A DNA stretch of 8,617 bases, from assembly GCA_026710565.1 (NCBI GenBank), contig JAPOQV010000518.1, positions 1 to 8,617 of the forward strand, read 5' to 3'. Below the pieces are notes generated by a model. The model was given only the letters and a program-made list of their open reading frames with translations, was not told the DNA's origin and made no database searches. A program made the position numbers and the translations under genes. The stretch is from Spirochaetaceae bacterium (GTDB lineage: Bacteria > Spirochaetota > Spirochaetia > SZUA-6 > Bin103). Below, piece by piece: positions 1 to 6,333 of the stretch (position 1 is its first letter; each line of letters starts with the position of its first letter).

Positions 1-573
1 GACCTCACCGACCCGCAACAGGTGGAGCACCTCTGCACGGAGGCCGCCGCGAGCCTGGACGGGCCGATCGACATCCTGGTCAATAACGCCGGCGATGTCC
101 TCGACATGCGGCCGCTGCTGCAGGCGTCGCTGTCCGCTTGGCACGACACCCTGGCGCTCGACCTCACCGCGGCGATGCTGACCAGCCGCCTGCTGGCGCC
201 GGCCATGCGCGAGCGCGGCTGGGGCAGGATCATCAACATCTCCTCGATCTCCGCCCACACCGGCGGCGGGGGAGGGGCGACCGCCTACGTGGCCGCCAAG
301 GGCGGGCTGTCGGCGATGACCCGCAGCTTGGCCAAGGAGCTCGGTCCCGCCGGCATCACGGTCAACTCAGTCGCCCCCGGCGTGATCATGACGGCCATCC
401 ACGAGCGCACCAACACGCCGGAAACCCTGGAGGCGCTGCGCCTGACCACGGCCGCCAGGCGGCTCGGCCAGCCCGCCGACTGCGCCGGGGCGGTGCTGTT
501 CCTGGCCTCGGAGGCGGCCTCTTACGTCACGGGCAGCACCCTGGCCGTCAACGGCGGCATGCGCATGGACTGA
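1..573 (+). CDS. Short-chain dehydrogenase/reductase (SDR), N-terminus cut by window edge
   Basis: NAD(P)-dependent oxidoreductase of the classical SDR superfamily, FabG-like, presumably cytoplasmic; the substrate cannot be told. The frame is open from base 1, so the start codon and the glycine-rich TGxxxGxG cofactor loop lie outside the window. Counting the first codon as 1, the visible signatures are NNAG (28-31), which stabilises the central beta sheet, the catalytic serine in NISSIS (S82), and the YVAAK active site with Tyr96 and Lys100. A PG loop (APGVIMT) and the terminal SYVTGSTLAVNGG stretch are the standard C-terminal SDR elements. A run of five glycines (GGGGG) between the serine and the tyrosine makes that spacing 14 rather than the 13 of FabG, a small loop insertion. 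About 190 codons are present of the usual 245-260. It converges on the next gene with 20 bp between stop codons. Family assignment is firm; specificity (sugar alcohol, sugar acid or ketoacyl) is open. Confidence 0.93.
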   Translation, partial: DLTDPQQVEHLCTEAAASLDGPIDILVNNAGDVLDMRPLLQASLSAWHDTLALDLTAAMLTSRLLAPAMRERGWGRIINISSISAHTGGGGGATAYVAAKGGLSAMTRSLAKELGPAGITVNSVAPGVIMTAIHERTNTPETLEALRLTTAARRLGQPADCAGAVLFLASEAASYVTGSTLAVNGGMRMD

Positions 574-584
574 TCAGCCCGCTC

Positions 585-608
585 GACGCCGCTTCACGTG
601 CCGGCGTC
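585..608. terminator. Inverted repeat between convergent genes, possible bidirectional terminator
   Basis: A perfect 7-bp stem (GACGCCG at 585-591 pairing with CGGCGTC at 602-608) with a 10-base loop lies just after the SDR stop codon. The stop codon of the minus-strand gene (594-596) falls in the loop. Neither strand has a T-tract after the stem, so a classical rho-independent terminator is not proven; the position between two convergent genes is the main argument. Confidence 0.45.
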
Positions 609-1097
609 CTCATCGGCAGGGGGCGGGGGCGGGATACGTGCTCCGGACTCGGCGATCCGACGCTCTCGTTCCTCCCACTTGGCCCTCTCCTCTGCCCGGC
701 CCTTCGCAAGGCCCTGTGCAAGGCCCTTCTCAAGGCCCTTCTCAAGGCCCTGTGCAAGGCCTTTCTCAAGGCCCTTCGTAACGGCCTTTACGTAGAGGCG
801 TTTCGCCCGTTTCGCGAAATGATCATCAAGTCGTCGCTGCAAGTACGAACCCACGATTCCTACCATTCCGACTACCTCCATCGCGAGCATGCTCAAGGCG
901 GCCGAGGCTACCGCCATCGGTGCCAACCTCTCACCGAACCGAAGAACCCTGTCGACGATACTCCCCGGAGATCCGGGGCTCAACACGTCGACCAGCGCCA
1001 GAGCGGTGCTCAGCAACGCGAACACCGTGAACATGGCGTAGTAGATCGTCTTGAGCGACGAAGGAACGCTCCAGATCGACTCCCGCGGTTCATCCAT
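594..1097 (-). CDS. Small membrane protein with two predicted helices and a GLEK/GLAQ tandem-repeat tail
   Basis: No recognised enzyme family; 167 aa. Residues about 17-39 and 58-86 are hydrophobic enough to be membrane helices, the second carrying a buried glutamate (E74). Next come a basic stretch (QRRLDDHFAKRAKRLYVKAV), then seven 4-residue repeats at 106-133 of the form G-L-(E/A)-(K/Q), then a charged Arg/Glu helix (KWEERERR) and a proline-rich acidic end (PPPPPADEDAG). Similar KGLEKG repeat tails occur at the C-termini of Rpn/PD-(D/E)XK-type transposase-like proteins and of short uncharacterised proteins, but no nuclease motif is visible here. With both termini cytoplasmic, the tail would be a long amphipathic arm. 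The ATG at 1097 (Met-Asp-Glu-Pro) has no clear Shine-Dalgarno sequence. It is divergent from the methyltransferase operon and convergent with the SDR gene. G/C-ending codons and a coherent topology argue for a real gene; function unknown. Confidence 0.7.
   Translation of the reverse strand: MDEPRESIWSVPSSLKTIYYAMFTVFALLSTALALVDVLSPGSPGSIVDRVLRFGERLAPMAVASAALSMLAMEVVGMVGIVGSYLQRRLDDHFAKRAKRLYVKAVTKGLEKGLAQGLEKGLEKGLAQGLAKGRAEERAKWEERERRIAESGARIPPPPPADEDAGT
698..781 (-). repeat. 12-bp tandem repeat, seven units, inside the membrane-protein gene
   Basis: On the plus strand seven consecutive units of the form GGCC(C/T)T-N-N-N-C/T-AA run from 698 to 781; for example GGCCCTTCTCAA occurs twice back to back (722-733, 734-745) and GGCCCTGTGCAA twice (710-721, 746-757). 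Each unit is four codons, so gain or loss of units keeps the frame. Read on the minus strand they encode the GLEK/GLAQ repeat. Confidence 0.9.
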
Positions 1098-1107
1098 TCA
1101 ATGAGGT

Positions 1108-1143
1108 AAGCGGTTGCCCGGCGCTGCCGCTTCAGTGCCGCTT
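1108..1143. promoter_or_regulatory. Short direct and inverted repeat in divergent intergenic region (candidate operator)
   Basis: TGCCGCTT occurs twice 11 bp apart (1125-1132 and 1136-1143), and its CCGCTT part is also inverted as AAGCGG at 1108-1113. The element lies in the 78-bp gap between the minus-strand membrane-protein gene and the plus-strand methyltransferase operon, where divergent promoters would be expected. No convincing -35/-10 pair could be picked out. Six-base arms in very GC-rich DNA can arise by chance. Confidence 0.22.
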
Positions 1144-1161
1144 GCGCGCCGCGCGCCGAGC

Positions 1162-1167
1162 GGGGAG
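1162..1167 (+). promoter_or_regulatory. Ribosome binding site of the O-methyltransferase gene
   Basis: GGGGAG lies 8 bases before the ATG at 1176. A TTG at 1170 in the same frame would leave only 2 bases of spacing, so this site decides the start in favour of ATG 1176. Confidence 0.6.
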
Positions 1168-1175
1168 CATTGCGC

Positions 1176-1817
1176 ATGGACCCGATCTCTCCCGAGGTAC
1201 GCGGCTACCTCGACGACCTCGTTCCCGACCGCCCCGCGGAGCTCGCCCGCATGGAGGAGCATGCCCGCGAGAGCGGCTTTCCGATCGTCGGGCCGGCCTC
1301 CGGCCAGCTCTGCTACCAGATCTCCCGCATGATCGGCGCCCGTTCCGTGTTCGAGCTGGGCTCCGGATTCGGCTACTCGACCGCGTGGTTCGCGCGCGCC
1401 GTGCAGGAGAACGGCGGCGGCACCGTCCACCACGTCGTCTGGGACGAGGGCCTGTCCGCCCGCGCCCGCCGGCACCTGTCGGCGCTCGGCTACGACGGCG
1501 TCGTCCGCTACCACGTGGGCGAGGCGGTAGCCGCCCTGCGCGAGGCCGAAGGCCCCTACGACGTGATCTTCAACGACATCGACAAGCACATGTACCCGGA
1601 CTCGCTGCCGGTGATCGAGTCGAAGCTGCGGCCCGGCGGCGTGCTGATCATCGACAACATGCTGTGGTTCGGCCGCATCTTCGACGACGCCGACCGCTCC
1701 GAGGACACCGAGGGGATACGGCGCTTCACCGGGATGATCGCGGCCGACCGCGGCTGGACCGCGTCCCTGGTGCCGATCCGCGACGGGCTGATCGTCGCCT
1801 ACCGGAACCCGTCGTGA
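1176..1817 (+). CDS. SAM-dependent O-methyltransferase, cation-dependent (caffeoyl-CoA-type/Methyltransf_3) family
   Basis: Predicted cytoplasmic class I methyltransferase that transfers the S-adenosylmethionine methyl group to a hydroxyl, typically of a catechol-like substrate; 213 aa, the usual size. SAM motif I is VFELGSGFGYSTAWF (58-72). The metal-binding motif of this family, usually DADK, appears as NDIDK (133-137, with D134 and D136), followed by IIDN at 158-161 (D160, N161), completing the usual Asp/Asp/Asn metal triad. KLRPGGVL before it is the standard strand before the DN pair. The C-terminus (DGLIVAYRN) matches the final beta strand of the fold. It is the first gene of the operon and its stop overlaps the glnS start (GTGA). 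Family is secure; the acceptor is unknown, and nothing nearby identifies an aromatic pathway. Confidence 0.9.
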   Translation: MDPISPEVRGYLDDLVPDRPAELARMEEHARESGFPIVGPASGQLCYQISRMIGARSVFELGSGFGYSTAWFARAVQENGGGTVHHVVWDEGLSARARRHLSALGYDGVVRYHVGEAVAALREAEGPYDVIFNDIDKHMYPDSLPVIESKLRPGGVLIIDNMLWFGRIFDDADRSEDTEGIRRFTGMIAADRGWTASLVPIRDGLIVAYRNPS

Positions 1818-3502
1818 GCGATGCCGCCGGCCCTGACTTCGTGCGCGCGGCGGTCAGGCGCGACATGGAGTCCGGCCGCTACGACGGCCGCGTGCAGACC
1901 CGCTTCCCGCCGGAGCCCTCCGGCTACCTGCATATCGGCCACGTCAAGGCGATCTGCGTCAACTTCGGCGTCGCCGCCGAGTTCGGCGGCGTCTGCGCGC
2001 TGCGCTACGACGACACCAACCCGGAGCGGGAGGACACCCACTACGTCGAGCAGATCAAGACCGACATCCGCTGGCTGGGCTTCGACTGGGGCGAGCGCGA
2101 GTACTACGCCTCCGACTACTTCGAGCGGCTCTACGAGCTGGCCGTGCAGCTCATCGAAGCGGGCAAGGCCTACGTCGACCACCTGACTGCGGAAGAGATC
2201 ATCGAGTACCGCGGCGTCGCGCAGTCGGCCGGCCGCGACAGCCCCTACCGCGATCGCTCCGTGGACGAGAACCTGGACCTGTTCCGGCGCATGCGCGGAG
2301 GAGAGTTCGAGGAAGGTGTCTGCGTGCTGCGCGCCAGGATCGACATGGCCGCACCCAACGTCTACCTGCGCGACCCGGTGATGTACCGCATCCTGCGCAC
2401 TCCCCATCACCGCACCGGCGACCGCTGGTGCATCTATCCGACCTACGACTGGGCGCACGGCCAGTCCGATTCGATCGAGGAGGTCACCCACTCCCTGTGC
2501 ACGCTGGAGTACGAGACGCACCGGCCCCTGTACGACTGGTTCATCGAGGCGCTCGGCATCTTTCCGTCGCGCCAGATCGAGTACAACCACCTCTACATCA
2601 CGCACACCATGACCGGCAAGCGGCGCCTGAAGGAGATGGTGGAGGCAGGCGAGGTGACCGGCTGGGACGATCCGCGCCTGCCGACCATCGCCGCGCTGCG
2701 CCGGCGCGGCGTGCCGCCCGCGGCGCTGCGCCGCTTCGCGACCGACGTGGGCCTGAGCAAGACGCAGGTGCTGGTCCAGATCGAGATGTTCGAGTCCCGC
2801 CTGCGCGAGCACCTCAACCGCACCGCGCCGCGCGTGATGGGCGTGCTGGACCCGATCCGGCTGGTCATCACCAACTACCCGGAGGGTCAGGTCGAGGAGG
2901 TCGAATGCGAGAACAACCCCGAGGATTCGTCAGCCGGCACCCGGCGGGTGCCGTTCAGCGGTGAGCTGTACGTCGAGCGCGACGACTTCCGCGACGATCC
3001 GCCGCGCAAGTGGTTCCGGCTGGCGGAGGGGCGGGAGGTGCGGCTCAAGCACGCCTACTACGTCACCTGCGACGAGGTGGTGCGCGACGCCGACGGCCGC
3101 CCCACGGAGCTCCGCTGCACCTACGATCCCGCATCCCGCGGGGGAGGCACCGCAGACGGCCGCAAGGTGCGGGGCACCCTGCACTGGGTGTCCGCCGCGC
3201 ACGCGCTGGACGCCGAGGTGCGCCTCTACGACCGCCTGTTCACGAAGGAGGACATGAAGGACCTGGCCGAGGGCGAGGACTGGCGCGACCACCTCAACCC
3301 CGACGCCCTGCGCGTGCTGACCGGCTGCAAGCTCGAGCCGGGCCTGGCCGAGGCTGAGCCGTCGGCCGCCGTGCAGTTCATCCGCAACGGCTACTTCTGC
3401 CTGGATGAGCGCGACGCCACGCCGGAGCGGCCGGTCTTCAACCGCACGATCGGCCTGCGCGACACTTGGGCCAGGATGGAACGCGCGGGCAAGGGAGGCT
3501 GA
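1814..3502 (+). CDS. glnS: Glutaminyl-tRNA synthetase (GlnRS)
   Basis: Charges tRNA-Gln with glutamine using ATP in the cytoplasm; 562 aa, close to the 554 of the E. coli enzyme. The GTG start at 1814 overlaps the methyltransferase stop and gives a short leader before the conserved FVR..RFPPEPSGYLHIGH block. The HIGH motif is at 40-43. The second ATP-binding signature, normally VMSKR in GlnRS, reads M266-T267-G268-K269-R270, keeping the lysine but not the Met-Ser. Downstream, GWDDPRLPTIAALRRRG (about 280-300) and the two anticodon-binding beta barrels (RRVPFSGELYV, DGRKVRGTLHWVSAAHAL, VRLYDRLF) are typical. The C-terminus NGYFCLDERDATPERPVFNR followed by TIGLRDTW is diagnostic for GlnRS over GluRS. 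Presence of GlnRS implies direct glutaminylation; a GatCAB route may exist elsewhere. There is no strong Shine-Dalgarno site, consistent with coupled translation. Confidence 0.97.
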   Translation: MSDAAGPDFVRAAVRRDMESGRYDGRVQTRFPPEPSGYLHIGHVKAICVNFGVAAEFGGVCALRYDDTNPEREDTHYVEQIKTDIRWLGFDWGEREYYASDYFERLYELAVQLIEAGKAYVDHLTAEEIIEYRGVAQSAGRDSPYRDRSVDENLDLFRRMRGGEFEEGVCVLRARIDMAAPNVYLRDPVMYRILRTPHHRTGDRWCIYPTYDWAHGQSDSIEEVTHSLCTLEYETHRPLYDWFIEALGIFPSRQIEYNHLYITHTMTGKRRLKEMVEAGEVTGWDDPRLPTIAALRRRGVPPAALRRFATDVGLSKTQVLVQIEMFESRLREHLNRTAPRVMGVLDPIRLVITNYPEGQVEEVECENNPEDSSAGTRRVPFSGELYVERDDFRDDPPRKWFRLAEGREVRLKHAYYVTCDEVVRDADGRPTELRCTYDPASRGGGTADGRKVRGTLHWVSAAHALDAEVRLYDRLFTKEDMKDLAEGEDWRDHLNPDALRVLTGCKLEPGLAEAEPSAAVQFIRNGYFCLDERDATPERPVFNRTIGLRDTWARMERAGKGG

Positions 3503-6333
3503 CCGCGGCACCGGCGAGCGACCGCTTCACGTTCTTCGTCTCCCACACCTGCCACGCCGACCACGGCTACACCGACCGGCTGGACGCGGTGCGCGCCGGC
3601 TGGGCCGACGGCCTGGACCAGGCGCTGCAGGCGGTCGAGCGCGGCTTCCGCTGGACCCTGGAGGCGTCGATCTTCTTCCAGGCGTATCGGGAGCTGCGCG
3701 ACCCCGGCCGCGTGCGCGCGCTGGCGGAAGCGGTCCGCGCCGGCCACGTCGAGCTGTGCGCGACCTGCGCCAACCTGGAGTACGAGCAGATCGACGGCGA
3801 GGAGATGACACGAGTCTGCTCGCTGGCCAACCGCGTCCTGGCCGACGAGTTCGGCATCCGCGCCCGCACCGCGATCCTGAGCGACATGCCGGGCATGACC
3901 TGGGGCCTGCCGCAGGTGCTGGCCGGCAGCGGCGTCGACTACCTGATGTTCTGGCGCGGCGCCTACAAGGACAACATGTACCTCGCACAGGTGCCGCCCA
4001 TCTTCCGCTGGGAGTCGCCCGACGGCTCGGGCGTCCTGGTCAACCTGTATGGCGGGCCGGAGCTGCACGACTTCTACTTCGACAAGTCCGCGGCCTGCTT
4101 CCTGCAGCGCGACACCGTGGCCGAGCGGCTGCGGGAGATCGCCGCCTGGCACCGCGCGCTCGGCGACCGCTATCCGTATACCTCCGTGCACCTGGTGATC
4201 GGCTACGACAACGGCCCGGTGCTCACCCACCTGCTGGACGGGGTGCACTGGTACCGGGAGCACGTCGACGAGCACGACGTGGTGCTGGCCACGCCGGCCG
4301 CGTTCATGGACGAGATCGCGCGCCAACGGCCGGCCGAGGCCGTTCCGGCCGTACGCGGCGACTTCACCGGCGCATGGGCGGACGACCCGCTGACCTACGC
4401 CGACGCCTTCGTCGCCAAGCGCCGCGCAGTCGCGCGCTGGAACGTGGCCGAGCGACTCGCAGCCCTGCTGCCGGCGGCGCGCGCCGACGCGCCGCCGTAC
4501 CCGCGCGCGGACCTGGACGCGATCCAGGAGAACCTGCTGCTGTTCACCGAGCACACCTACGGCAGCTCGCAGTGGCAGTGGGAGCAGTTCCAACCCCAGG
4601 CCGACGAGCGCCGCTTCGAGCATTCCTGGGATTTCTCGCGCTCCACGTGGACGGACAAGCGCGCCTTCGCGCAGGCCGCCGACCACGGCTCGCGCCGGCT
4701 GCTGACGCGGCTCACCGCGCTGCTGGGCGCCGGCCCCGACGAGCGCGGTCCCGCGGTCCGGGTGCTCAACCCTTCCGGCTGGGAGCGCGGCGAGCACCTC
4801 ACCGTGTTCGTCAAGGATCGCGGCTGGCGGCAGCACCAGCCGCGCGAGGCGCGGGTGCTGCACGCCGCCACCGGCACGGAGGTGCCCGCGCAGGTCACCC
4901 GCGGCGACCACATGGGCTACGAGGTCTGCTTCCGCACGCCGCGCATCGAGCCGCTGGGATGGGACACCGTGCTGGTCGTCCCGGGCCGAGGCCGCGGCAC
5001 CGGGGAGGACGCCGAGCTGCGCGCCTCCGAATGGACGCTGGAGAACCGCTGGTACGCGATCGGCGTGACCCCCGAGCGGGGGGTGACGTCGATCGTGGAC
5101 AAGGAGCAGCACCGCGAGCTGTTGTGTCCCCAGTCAGGTCACGGCGCCGGCCAGTTCATCTACCGGCGCGTGGCGCCGCGTTTCCACGACGACCTGTACA
5201 CGATGCGCGGCCGCCTGCTCGCGCACGACCCCACGTGGACGGCTTTCGGCGGCGAGCGCACCGTGATGGGCCGCATCCCGGAGCGCGACTGGCTGGTGCG
5301 CTCCGCCGGCACGCGGGTCACCGCATGCCGCGTCCGCCACGCCGGGCCGGTGGTGGTCTCGCTGGAGCTGGAGTCGGAGCTGGAGCTGGACGGCGTCTCC
5401 TGCCGGCTCACGCAGGAGGTGAGCCTGTACGCCGGCGAGCGGCTCGTGCGCTTCCGCAACCGGCTGCGCAAGCAGGAGACGCTGGGCAAGGAGGAGGGCT
5501 ACCTGGGCCTGCCGCTGGCCATCCCGGATCCGGCCGTGCACTGCGAGGTCGCCAACGCCGTGATCCGCCTGGGGCGCGACCAGCTTCCCGGCTCGTTCAC
5601 GGGCTTCACCGGGCTGAACCGGTTCGTGGCGGTCGGCGACGACCGGTTCACGGCGGTGGTCAGCCCGATCGGCCCCGCGGTGGTGGAGGTGGGCGCCATC
5701 CGCACCCACGCCTGGGAGGACGTCCGTTACGAGCCGCGCGACGGGGCGCTGTTCTTCTACGTGCTCAACAACCTGGAGAACACCAACGCGCCGCTGTTCC
5801 AGGGCGCGGAGAGCTGGCAGGACGGCTTCCTGGACCTGGACTTCTGCCTGACCAGCCACGCCGGCCCGTTCGACCCGGTGCGGGCGACCCGCTTCGGCCT
5901 GCGCTGCCACCAGGAGCTGCCGGCCTGGGTGACGCCTCCGGCGGGTGATTCGACCGATCTGCGCAATGAAGACAAGGTGACCGGCGCCGCTGTCGATGTG
6001 GAGGCGGAGCCGGCCGGCCAACCGCTCGACCGCCACGCGCCTCGCGGCCGCTTCCTGGAGTTCGACGGCGACCCGTCGGTGGTGGTGCAGGCGATCAAGC
6101 GGGCCGAGGAGCGGCCGGAAGACCGTGACCGCGGCCTGATCGTGCGCCTGCGCGAGGTTGCAGGCCGGTCCGCGGCGGTGCGCTTCGGCGGGCGTGAGCA
6201 TCCGCTCACCGCCGCGTGGCGTTGCGACCTGCTGGAGAACGACCGGGAGCGGCTGCCCGTCCGCGGCGGGGTGGCGGAGGCGTCGATCTCGCCGTACGGT
6301 CTTGTCACCGTTCGACTTGAAGGAGGGATTTGA
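3466..6333 (+). CDS. Glycoside hydrolase family 38 (alpha-mannosidase-like)
   Basis: Predicted retaining, metal-dependent alpha-mannosidase-type hydrolase; no signal peptide is evident, so probably cytoplasmic. Numbered from TTG 3466 (955 aa): the N-terminal signature HTCHADHGYTD (27-37) corresponds to the HxHxDxGYTD pattern of bacterial GH38 enzymes. The catalytic nucleophile is Asp140 in SDMPG, and the last metal ligand is His363 in TEHTYGSSQW; with His30 and Asp32 this completes the zinc site. The GH38 middle and C-terminal beta domains follow (about 370-830). A final sandwich ends with FLEFDGDPSVVVQAIKRAE, GLIVRLREVAGR, AWRCDLLE and the closing SISPYGLVTVRLEGG, as in full-length members. 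The start is uncertain: TTG 3466 has no Shine-Dalgarno sequence and overlaps glnS by 37 bp, while an AAGGGAGG at 3491-3498 is followed by no ATG/GTG/TTG in frame before the HxD motif. The exact substrate (free oligomannoside, glycerate conjugates or others) is unknown. Confidence 0.92.
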   Translation: MGQDGTRGQGRLTAAPASDRFTFFVSHTCHADHGYTDRLDAVRAGWADGLDQALQAVERGFRWTLEASIFFQAYRELRDPGRVRALAEAVRAGHVELCATCANLEYEQIDGEEMTRVCSLANRVLADEFGIRARTAILSDMPGMTWGLPQVLAGSGVDYLMFWRGAYKDNMYLAQVPPIFRWESPDGSGVLVNLYGGPELHDFYFDKSAACFLQRDTVAERLREIAAWHRALGDRYPYTSVHLVIGYDNGPVLTHLLDGVHWYREHVDEHDVVLATPAAFMDEIARQRPAEAVPAVRGDFTGAWADDPLTYADAFVAKRRAVARWNVAERLAALLPAARADAPPYPRADLDAIQENLLLFTEHTYGSSQWQWEQFQPQADERRFEHSWDFSRSTWTDKRAFAQAADHGSRRLLTRLTALLGAGPDERGPAVRVLNPSGWERGEHLTVFVKDRGWRQHQPREARVLHAATGTEVPAQVTRGDHMGYEVCFRTPRIEPLGWDTVLVVPGRGRGTGEDAELRASEWTLENRWYAIGVTPERGVTSIVDKEQHRELLCPQSGHGAGQFIYRRVAPRFHDDLYTMRGRLLAHDPTWTAFGGERTVMGRIPERDWLVRSAGTRVTACRVRHAGPVVVSLELESELELDGVSCRLTQEVSLYAGERLVRFRNRLRKQETLGKEEGYLGLPLAIPDPAVHCEVANAVIRLGRDQLPGSFTGFTGLNRFVAVGDDRFTAVVSPIGPAVVEVGAIRTHAWEDVRYEPRDGALFFYVLNNLENTNAPLFQGAESWQDGFLDLDFCLTSHAGPFDPVRATRFGLRCHQELPAWVTPPAGDSTDLRNEDKVTGAAVDVEAEPAGQPLDRHAPRGRFLEFDGDPSVVVQAIKRAEERPEDRDRGLIVRLREVAGRSAAVRFGGREHPLTAAWRCDLLENDRERLPVRGGVAEASISPYGLVTVRLEGGI
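3491..3498 (+). promoter_or_regulatory. Strong Shine-Dalgarno sequence at the glnS/GH38 junction
   Basis: AAGGGAGG sits over the last codons of glnS, directly before its TGA (3500-3502). In the GH38 frame the codons at usual spacing are ACC (3502), GCG (3505) and GCA (3508); the only near-start codon is CTG at 3499, which abuts the site. The site is good but lacks a conventional start partner. Confidence 0.55.
6320..6326 (+). promoter_or_regulatory. Ribosome binding site of the creatininase-family gene
   Basis: AAGGAGG ends 6 bases before ATG 6333 and lies inside the last codons of the GH38 gene. It selects ATG 6333 over the adjoining TTG at 6330 and supports translational coupling through the TGATG overlap. 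Confidence 0.75.

Noticed and set aside
698..781. CRISPR-like array suggested by regular repeats
   Set aside because: Units are 12 bp with no spacers and are in frame within a coding sequence.
594..1097. Rpn-family (PD-(D/E)XK) recombination nuclease
   Set aside because: Shares only the KGLEKG-like tail; no nuclease core residues, and the N-terminal part is membrane helices.
138..1109. Plus-strand ORF across the SDR gene and the repeat gene
   Set aside because: Out of frame with the SDR motifs; its KALLKALLKAL-like portion is only the opposite-strand reading of the 12-bp repeat.
1799..2812. Minus-strand ORF (337 codons) opposite glnS
   Set aside because: Shadow of glnS; composition dominated by Val, Ala, Arg, Asp and Gln with no recognisable domain.
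3391..5112. Long minus-strand ORF (573 codons) opposite glnS and the GH38 gene
   Set aside because: Its product is a low-complexity Val/Ala/Arg/His-rich peptide with no motif, typical of the antisense strand of a GC-rich gene, while the plus strand encodes clear catalytic motifs.
3405..5948. Second plus-strand frame (847 codons) overlapping the GH38 gene
   Set aside because: Arg/Ala/Gly/Pro-rich out-of-frame reading of the GH38 coding sequence; all conserved motifs are in the other frame.
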